DNA of 64,000 bases from Alentia gelatinosa. Lineage: Eukaryota > Annelida > Polychaeta > Phyllodocida > Polynoidae. The notes beneath the pieces are model-generated. The model saw nothing but the letters and a program-made list of their open reading frames with translations, did not search any database and had not been told where the DNA came from. Both the position numbers and the translations under genes were made by a program. The stretch spans positions 121,875,016 to 121,939,015 of the forward strand of contig OX465580.1 of the NCBI GenBank assembly GCA_950022655.1. The letters are read 5' to 3'. Of this stretch, positions 21,237 to 31,151 are shown piece after piece; the stretch's first letter is position 1, and every line of letters starts with the position of its first letter.

Positions 21237-22204
21237 AGAGAAAACGGGGAATAATATGAAAACTGACATCTCTTATAATAAATATCAGAGATGGCACATG
21301 TACACATTATTGTTGTGCTAAAACACCTGGGCGTATCCTGACCTTTACAATGAGTTAACCTTTTCCTGCAGAAAATTGCGCCTGATATCGACCAGGGAAC
21401 ATAACACATTGCAGATAGATTGACATATTGGTGAAACAATCAAAACTATACACGAATAATCATGTTTCACAACTCAAGTTTTACAAAGTATATTCTGTAA
21501 CCAAAGAACACATATGTTATAACAAATCTAACTCTGAATTCACGGCAGTATTGCTTCATGTTGTGTATGAGTTCAGAAAACCATAACATCATGCATCAAT
21601 TATGTATTATACGTATTGGGAAGAAAAGGAGGGTATCACACCAGACGTTGTCCTTATGATATATTCTATGTAAGTTTGCAAGATCTTCAAGTTATTATAA
21701 GGGCAGTCAACGAGAATGAAGAGAGATGGTAATAATCAACATAAACAATTATACTCTATACTTACAATGCCCTTACACATCTTGCAACTTATCTTTTCTT
21801 CAGCAAGCTAAAGCATGGATACCGTGAAAATTCCTCAAAGAAGTTAACTTTAAAATGAATATTTACCCCTCGACTAAAGAGTATACATACTGAAACTCTT
21901 CTAGGACACTATACTAGCGCCTCATATAGCAGACAACATGTATATATAGAGAATTCGTTCGCATTACGGTCGAGCCTCACAAACCTCCAGTTTGGGTAAA
22001 ATTATTAAGGACTTCATTCTATCCAAATAAAATGTATTTGTATGGTTTGATTGCATATTTTTGCGACATCTCTCCAAATTTAAATATTCAAACTTTATTT
22101 TAAGACCGAGTGGCGAGCATTCTTGTGATTACATGTATTTAAAAAGAACTAGGTTCTGCTACTGACAAGGTCTCATTTTCTCTATATCTTATCCTCGTAA
22201 AGAT
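21237..22204. other. intergenic, no gene
   Basis: Nothing supported; AT-rich. Confidence 0.45.
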
Positions 22205-22345
22205 AATCCCGTTATGCAAGCAAAGCTCTGCCGCAACATTAAACTTTTTCAAATCTTAAATTATGAACATTCATTATATGCTTAACAAAATCGGGGTAAG
22301 ATATGTTGCAGTATGTTACTGGGTCAAGGCGAAGAGTGGTGGGAT
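22205..22345. repeat. dispersed TTATGAACATTCAT repeat, copy 1
   Basis: Shares CGTTATGCAAGCAAAG...GAACATTCAT...TGTTGCAGTATG...CTGGGTCAAGGCGAAGAG order with 22530-22660, which is a direct duplicate on the other side of the family B hairpin. Partial relatives at 38095-38205 and 51190-51285 (inverse), 51533-51612 and 53975-54015. Confidence 0.7.
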
Positions 22346-22366
22346 ACAGTAAGGGGTACTATGGAG

Positions 22367-22509
22367 GAAACCGATGAAAGTTTAGGGTCAGAGCTCGTAT
22401 CCCATCGAGTTTGAATCGCGTAGTAATTCACAAGACGAACCCGCGTGAATTACATAGCCATTCAAAGGAGATTGGGACGGGCTCAGACCCTAAACTTGAG
22501 TGGGTTTCC
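22367..22509. mobile_element. family B hairpin, copy 1
   Basis: Arms GAAAGTTTAGGGTCAGAGCT and GCTCAGACCCTAAACTT. Tip GCGTAGTAATTCAC against GTGAATTACATAG. Its module appears displaced to 22726-22870. Confidence 0.8.
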
Positions 22510-22529
22510 GAATTTATGATATCTCTCAT

Positions 22530-22660
22530 CCGTTACGCACGCAAAGGTCTACCGCAGCATTACACTTGTTCAAAATTTTGATTATGAACATTCATCACGA
22601 CTAAAAAAAATCAGCGTAAAAAGCATGTTGCAGTATGACTGGTCAAAGCGAAGAGGGGTG
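22530..22660. repeat. dispersed TTATGAACATTCAT repeat, copy 2
   Basis: Direct duplicate of 22205-22345 with about 75% identity by eye. Confidence 0.7.
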
Positions 22661-22725
22661 GGAGAAGTTGAGGGGTACTATAGTCGAAACCTATAGTTTA
22701 CCTAAACTTGAATGGGTTTCTAAAT

Positions 22726-22870
22726 CTATCTCACCCTTCACATTGACTAATGGGCTAACATTTGAAACATAACCCCACCATTGGATATTTTTACCTAAAT
22801 ACCTCATGGGCGTTGGATACAAGTTCCCAATGTTAAGTATATGGAGAAAAAATACCAGGGGTGAGATAAA
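22726..22870. mobile_element. family B module, copy 1
   Basis: TATCTCACCC at the left and GGGGTGAGATAAA at the right, containing AATGTTAAGTATATGGAG, the shared core. Ends 16 bp from the NUDT18 stop codon, so it forms the start of that gene's 3' UTR. Confidence 0.8.
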
Positions 22871-22885
22871 GGGACTGAAGACAAT

Positions 22886-23146
22886 CTACCGCAACATGAG
22901 CAGTGGCACACACATGCCGTCCTCCATCTTCTCCAGCAGGTCTGCGGCGAGCTGGTCGTTAGAGAGCGCGTGCCACGCGTACTTGGCGTCGTCCACTCCG
23001 TCGAGCAGCTCGGGCGTCTTGGTGGTGAGAGTGACGAGCAGCGTGAGGCAGATGCCGTCAAACTTCTTGGCCGGCTTCCCCGCATGTTCCACGGTCAGCA
23101 CCCCGCGCACGGCCGGGGTCACGTCCCGCAGCATGTCAAACACGTC
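22886..23146 (-). CDS. NUDT18: NUDT18 exon 6
   Basis: Encodes [15 protein letters not shown] through [20 protein letters not shown] to VPLLMLR and TAG. GC-richer than the surroundings, as expected of a coding exon. Confidence 0.94.
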   Translation of the reverse strand, partial: DVFDMLRDVTPAVRGVLTVEHAGKPAKKFDGICLTLLVTLTTKTPELLDGVDDAKYAWHALSNDQLAADLLEKMEDGMCVPLLMLR

Positions 23147-26100
23147 CTGTTACCACCCAAATCAACCCATCATATAGTCGTCATCTATCAATATACATAG
23201 TATAGAGGAAACCCATGAAAGTTTAGGGTCTGAGCTCGTATCCCATCGAGTTTGAATCACGTAGTAATTCACAAGGCGAAGCCGCGTGAATTGCTATGTG
23301 ATTCAAATGAGATGGGATCGAGCTCTGACCCTAAACTTTCATGGGTTTCTGAATTTATCTCACCCTTAATATTGACTAATGGTCTAACATTTTTGACATT
23401 ATCCCGCATTGGATATTTTTCCTAAATATCTAATGGGTGTTAGATACGAGTTTCCAATGTTAAGTCTATGGAGAAAAAATATCTGGGGTGAGATAAAAAA
23501 GGGGAACTGATGAGTGTTTGGTCTGTGTCCTCGTTCGCCATCGAGTTTGGAGTGTGCAGTAATATGAACGATGCGATAGCCGAGTGAATATTCTGAAGCA
23601 CTCCAAACGAGATAGTGAACAGGGACTCAGACCAAGCACGAATATATTTCTGATTTTATCTTAGCCTGGAAATATTTATCTCTTTACCACCTGTTGAGAA
23701 CGAGTTACCGTTCTCGCAAGCCTGTTGGGAACGAGTTTGTAATGTTAAGCCTAGGACGTTTATACCAGGCTAAGATAAACAGGAAAACCCCTCTTCTGAG
23801 GCATCTAGCTTAAGGGGCCACCCAGTTTTAAGGGGGCCATTTGTTTTTAGTTTATTTTAACCCCGCTTAAGGGGTCACCCCGCTTAAGGGGCACTTTGCT
23901 CAAAACGGAGGGTGTCCCCTTAAGCAGGGTTTTACTGTACTTGAATCTTTTATCAATTAGGGGCTAAGGGGTTATCCATAAAGTATGTACGTATAATTTC
24001 CAAAATTTTAGACTCCCACCCCCTCCCGATCTTGAACGCAATAGAACATAGAAGGATCATACACGAAATTTCGGAATTTTTTTTTACCCCCACCCCTCTC
24101 AGTGGGTACTAACTTTATGGATGGCCCCTATCCATAAAGTACCTACGCACTGAGGGGATGGCGGGTGGGTCAATATTTTGGAACCTTTGCGTGTGCTCCT
24201 TCTTTGTTCCATTGCGTACAGTATCGGGATGGGGTTGGGTAGAAAATATCGGCAATTCTGCGTAATACTTTATGGATGGCCCCCATAAATAGTAGCTTGT
24301 TAGAGTAAAATTGTGTTTCTCAGATTACGAGGTTAGTGGTTAGTCATAGGCCCTCACCGATATAGAGATAAGTGAACTATGACTTAACTTATGAATATTT
24401 GTATCTGTATTACTTATGGATATTTCTATCTGAAATTTTAGTCAGTATCGGCCATCTATATTTAATTTCTAATCAACTTGCCCCTTTCTGTTATACTGAC
24501 CGGTCCATGCTTTGGTTATCATAATTATCAATATTATCAAGAAAAACCGTACAATTCCTTGTAATGGCCTATGGTAGTCATTATCTTTTTGTGAACGACA
24601 GCTAATAAAGTAATTTCTAAATGGAGCTAGCTTGAGAGGATGAAAGATGGCGATGTAAATATTCATAATTTCAACATAAATATAGGTGGATTTTCCCGTG
24701 TTACATTACTTATGTTTATGTCAGACTGAGAGTTCTGGCATACCCATAATGCCTTGTAATTAAATGAATGCAATGTGTTTAACTTATGTCGGCACCTGTC
24801 ACTGGGGAAGAGAGAATGTTTAATTCACCATGGGTGGTATATATACTGATGTATAGTATTTTATCCTACCCCTAATAAAAAGGTTTAACATTGACTCAGT
24901 GTATTTGACTAAGCGTTGAATAAAGTGTAATTTATGCATCAAGGTGAATAAAAAAACGGACCAATCAGGGATCCGGCGGCATTGATAAAGGCGGCCATCC
25001 GCTGATGAGTGTCAACACGCAACTATTGTTAAGTCGTTAAAAAGGGGTAGGATAAATAGTAAACCGAACTCGAGTTAACCTGGGAGCTGTTTCAAAAGTC
25101 GAGTGAAGTCTATGGCTTTGAAACAGCTCCCTGGTCAATTTCATCTCACTCCGGTCAGGACTGCTAAATTACTTCGCTCGGATACGCCTCGCGTAGTAAA
25201 AAGCGACCTGTCTGTCATGAGATAAAACTGACAAGCCTATCTCGTTCGGTTTCTCCTAAGTATTGCACAGTGAAGACAAGAGTGCTCACCTTTAGAAGGC
25301 GGAAGATTGTGACCTGGAGGGAGAAGTCGGTGTCTGATATCATGCACACGGGTAGATGTGGACCCTCTGACTTGCCGATTAGAACCTCAGTCCCGCCACT
25401 GTCAGACAAGACACAAGAGAACAATATACGTGTATTTTTACAATAAGGATGCATCAGCCTCTCATAAAAATCATAATGTGAATAGGGTATTAATAATAAG
25501 GAACTGCATCGGGATCCATAGCCACTGACAATATGGCATGAGTTTTGGTTGCGGAGTAATCTCACGAGGCAAAGCCGAGTGAGATTATGTAGCAAACCAA
25601 AATGAATAGCATATTATCAGTGGCTATGGATCGAGTGCGGTTCAGATTTTATCTCACCCCTATCACTGACTATTTGGCTTAAATGTGTGACATCACCCCC
25701 TATTGAGTATTTTTCAACAATACTCCACGGGCGTTGAGTACGAGTTTTCAATGTTAAGTCTATGGGGAAAAAATACCGGGGGTGAGATAAAGCCGATAAT
25801 GCGTATGGTATTGGTATGGGATGCGGAAACTGTGATATTACACCAAGAAACCTCGTCAGAGCGGGACGAAAACATGAGAGCGGGACGAAACTGTCAACCT
25901 CGACACATAACTTATATTTAATGCACTCCCCAGCAGCGGTATGTAACTCTAGTTAGTTCGCTAATGGGTATATAGGAATAGGGAATAGAGAATGGGAGGG
26001 GAAAAGGAAAGATGGCGAAAGGGGTATAACCCTTGATGGATCTATATACCCTATCACTTCATCATTTCTCTAGCCTTTACGTAGTTTTTTAAAGACTTTT

Positions 26101-29100
26101 ATTTATACTGGCGAGCCCTCAGTCAAGGTGACTGGAATTACAGGAAAGCATTTTTCATACGATCCTGCGCAAATGCGCAACACATATAGAACAAGTGCGG
26201 TCAGCCATTTTAAAATATACTAAACGGCAATGATACAGTAGCTCGTAGTTAGTTAGAGGCTCCCGGAGGATGGGAAGAAGGATTTTTATTCATAATTATA
26301 TAACCAAGTATATGTAAATATAAATCACTATTCAATTATATACTCACTCCAATTTACTGCAGGACAGTTTGGATTGTTTAGTTAATATGTCACTTATCCA
26401 CACCACACCTAATTACCGAGGCAAATTACCTGTAGCTACCTAGAGATAGACACCTGTAAGTATTATCGATGATTTCACTCCAGTATGTTCTACACTTCAC
26501 GTGTTTTAATCTTGGAGAGGTTGGAACTGATCCAATTGCATCCAATTGCATGCGGAGTCATACTAAGAAGATGGTGTTGAATAAATCCCAGGAGACTAGT
26601 ACTAAGGTTTCTCCTGTCAGTGTGGCAGGAAACAAAGTAGACAATTCAATATCAGCTGCTGTCATGTATGGAAGAAATTATGTTTACTTTGTTCTCTATG
26701 TAAAGACGTGGCGACTTCGCGACAATCGAGCAAGTGATTGTCCTAGCTGCTGGGCCCGCAATTTGAAAACTGCTCATGTTAATTATTTCCACAGAGTTAG
26801 ACCCTATTGGTTATTCGTGGTCACATGGTGTGGTTACCCCGTTTTCATTGGTTCTTTGTGTGAACGAAGAGCGGTGGGAAATTCGAATAACCAATCGAAT
26901 ATGTTTCTGATTTTATCTTAGCCTGGATATATTCATCTGTTTACCATCCATTGAGTATGAGCTACCATACTCGCAAGCCCGTTGGGTACGAGTTCCTAAT
27001 GTTAAGCCTATGGACGTTCATACCAGGCTTAGATAAAAAAAAAGAAGCCAGAAACATATTCGTGTTTGATCTGTGTCCTCATTCACAATCTCATATTCCT
27101 GCACACTCCAATCTCGATGGCGAACGGAGACACAGAACAAACACTTATCAATTTCTTTCTTATTAATGTACGACCATGGTAAGGTGGTTCTATATTGCTA
27201 CTCATACATTTGAAAGAAACACAGTAGACACATGTGAGAATACATACACAGTATTGACTGGTTTCAGATACAAGCGGCCGTATGCTCCGAGGAGTTGACG
27301 CGTAGTAATATCCGAGCGTATGCGAGGATATTGCGGAGAGTCAACTCCGAGGAGCATACAACCGCTTGTATCTGAAACCAGTCTATATTGTATCTATTAT
27401 CCACATTTTCTGGACAAGTGGCATGTCAATATCAGTTCTTTTTTAGCTATGCACTATTTTTCCATACGCATTATTTTTCCGTATGCGCCACCCAGAGCAT
27501 ACAACATATCCGTATGCACCGGATATGTCCATACACACGCCCTATGTGTTTTCTCTGGACACTTTGTATTAGGTGGATTATCGTAAAACTGGATGAGTTT
27601 TAATCTTGGCCACCGTATGCCACAACTGGAGTTTGGCATAGTGACTTCATGAGGCGAAGCCGAGTGAAGTCCGGAGCCAAGACTCCAGGAGTGGATTGCG
27701 GTGGCCAAGATTAAAATGAATCAGGTTTTGATTTTATCCTACCCAGTCTCCTCGATTTTGGAATATTACGTGATAACAATTCTGTATGCCTCTAATGGCA
27801 TATAAAACTCTGTATGCCAGTCAGCGTGGCATACGGAAACGCAATTTTAAGCCTATGGGATTTTATATTAGGGGTAGGATAAAATACATGATTTACCTGT
27901 CTGGCGTTCGCACGAGGACGGTGCGCAACAATAGTTGACTGTGGTATCTGTGAAGAGGCAGAATATCCGGGTACTTCCTGACCCTGCTCGTATTCTTCAC
28001 AGCTATGTCAATAAGAGGTAGAATATCGTGTGCTCTGAAAAAGAAGACACTGTCACATCTCATTCTTTAATAACTTACATATATAAACTATAAGGGATGC
28101 CTATCATTATACTTTCGGTGAGGATCAAATATAAGTTATAATAGACATGTTGCAAAGCTGCCACAAGCATCTTCCTTCAACAAGATATATGGTGTTTTCT
28201 GATTATTGCTATTTATAAATCTTACCTTAAAGGAAATTCCTTTCGTCCACTTTTGATTTCATCTATTGTGGCCCACTTTGCTTGTAAGGAGTCTTTGTCT
28301 CGTTTTTCATAATCTTTCAATTCACCACCTAGGAAAGATATGGGATCAAGTTTCAAGTTAATAGACACAATGTTATTCCAAGGAGTGATCCCTGCTTGTC
28401 TGAAAGCGGAGGTACTTCATGACGCAATGAGGTAATTCCTTAAGCCGTGTTTATGTAATTTAATTGGTTACGGCTCTAAAATATCTAATTAGAGAAAAGT
28501 AAAGACAAAAGTAGAAGTGTCACGTTTCAGCTTGTCAGATCAAGCGATGAAAATGCAATTGAGTAATACACAAAGGAAGAAAAACACAATAAAAAATACA
28601 ATGTGCTTGCTTACCTGTTACCTTGCCCGTCAATGTGAAGCGATACCAGAAACCTGATGCAACTTCAACGGATAGTAAAGTAGAGGGCTCGAAAACAATA
28701 CCAGTCTCTTCTAAGACCTCACGCTTCACTCCCTCCTATGTATAAGAAATACTCATTGAGTAGCGACAAGACATTTATCAGTTTCATATTATCATTTATC
28801 AGTTTTACATTTACCAAAGGTATATATGTCATGTCAATAAGACTGAATAAAAACCAAAATTAGACGCACGAGTTTCAGTATTTTGATAGAATAATTCGAT
28901 CCAGTTGATAATTTCCTCCAAATAAAAAAAAACAGCCATAGCATCATGAATAGGGGGCTTGTCGGTTGTGTCGTACGATAGCTGGAACGTCTCTCGTCTC
29001 GCAGTCGTAGAGCCACCCAGAGGGCCGGTGAATAACTTACGCCTCCATAAGTAAGGGAACCAGGGGGCAGTTTCATAATCCAGGATCGTACATGTAGACC

Positions 29101-31077
29101 CTTTTCTGTACGCCATAGAGACTCAGGGACACTGCGGGTCAATTTCATTCAACGCTTATGAACGACCTCATGGACGGCCAATACTGTCTTAGCCAACAGA
29201 CTTAAATATTATTAGACGATAACCCTTGAACGAGGTACAGAAAAGGGTCCTCATGTACGATCCTAGATTATGAAACTGCCCCCAGGAGACCTCGTACGAG
29301 CATTATCGTTTAATAATATTCAACCTCGTTTGCTACGACTGTCCTACCCAACCAAAGGTCGTCCATAAAGCCCCGGCTCCTCTGGAGGGACAGAATCGTC
29401 GGACATTTTTATGGGGCCCATAAACGCTGGTCGACCACATCTTACCACACCAACTGCGATAGATTAGTTGCACTCAGTCTCAAGTGAAGTATAGGGTACG
29501 TCACACTGATGCGATGGAATCGTCTCAGCGCTAGTGACTGTTGCAGACCCCTCTACCAGTGGTATATATAGACAATAATGATTTTTCACTGTCAAGAGAA
29601 ATCATTATTTTGAACAGTTTAAAACAGTGTATATACACAATAATGACTGGTTTTGTGTACGAGTGGCCGTAATCTCCGAGTAGTTGACGCGCAGTAATAT
29701 CCGAGCGATTAGTGGGGATATTACGTCGTCAACTACGAGGAGATTACGCTCACTCGTATACAAAACCAGTTGTTATTGTATTTATTAACCACCTACAAGA
29801 TTAATAACAAGTCCATTGCAATTAAAAGGTTTCTGTAAGCCATTTAGTTCCAAACACCACAGCATTGTCAAGCGTGGCAGTAATTCGGTGTAGACTTACA
29901 CCAATAATATAGTTCGCCATTAACCTGTGATTTTAGCATGCAAAGTATTTACATATGACAGTGATATCTGATGGTAAATGAGATTATAATGATTGATTCT
30001 AAATAATTAGCATTGAATAAACATTCAAGAAACTTATTTCAAAGTACATGATTCAACCTCATTATGGACAGGACTATTTTTCCGGAGTCTCCTGCAGGAG
30101 ATTCTGACATGCCAGAATCTCCAGGTAGCTGATTCCAGGCACTCTATACATTTCATATGGAGACTCCGTATTAGGTGGGTAATAAATACTAATTACCAGG
30201 CCCAATGGTATGGACTCCCTAGCTTGGAAAAAAAGAGGCGTTTATTCATACTTATTATAAGACGTGATCCATGCATGTGCGACGGATCAATCGCACATCA
30301 TGCACATTTCAAGCGCCGCGGTTTCAACAAGCCCCTGACCCATATCATGAGATAAAAATAAAAAAAGAACATCCAAAACATATTGAACGTAACAAATAAC
30401 ATTAAAATGCGTATGGGAAGCCATACGAGATATAATTATAGTTTTAGGCCCGGCGTCCACCTACTAGGATATGGCTCCGATATGGTCTACGATGGACCTC
30501 CTGATAAAAACTCAAAATCGCGTCGCAAGGTCCCTTGATATCGGGGCAGTTGACCACGTTTCTGCGATTAGACACCGATAAAAACCCCATACAACGCGGG
30601 ATGGATTAGCATGTCTAGACATATGTCTACGATTTTGCATCTTCCCGATATGTCTCCGATATTTGCTTTTTGTATCGGTGCCATATCGGTAGGTCTAAAT
30701 TTCTATCGTAGGAGGTGGACGCCAGGCCTTAAACCGGGCTCCCACTGTCCCGACACACTACGAAAAGTGCTGCAATTTGTCTACGATAGGAAATTTTTCA
30801 ATCGTAGAGCTATCGGGACGGCTATGTCGGTGTGTGTCGCAGTACGTATGACCGGGTTGAAAAGAAAACCACGGTTACGACACCGGCCACGATTTTAAGG
30901 GTGCGCCAACGTAAATCTCAGGTAATCAATTACAGGCATATCCTACAATTTACGGGAGGGGGGGGGGGGGGGGGGGTTGGAACCCAAAGGGGGGTGACTC
31001 AGCTTATAACCAGGGTCAGCTTATAAGCGGGTTATATGTATATATATATATGAATATATATATACATACATACAATG

Positions 31078-31151
<74 letters not shown>

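Noticed and set aside
22205..23345. CRISPR-like array from repeated hairpins
   Set aside because: Repeats are few, long, diverged and without regular spacers; they are eukaryotic palindromic transposons.
23500..23530. CTGATGAGTG at 23507 as a hammerhead core; also 25009 and 18245
   Set aside because: No GAAA core or stem II closure follows at the expected distance.
26469..26921. 150-codon plus-strand open frame as a gene
   Set aside because: No recognisable domain, composition like the surrounding intron, overlaps a family C module, and lies within NUDT18 intron 4.
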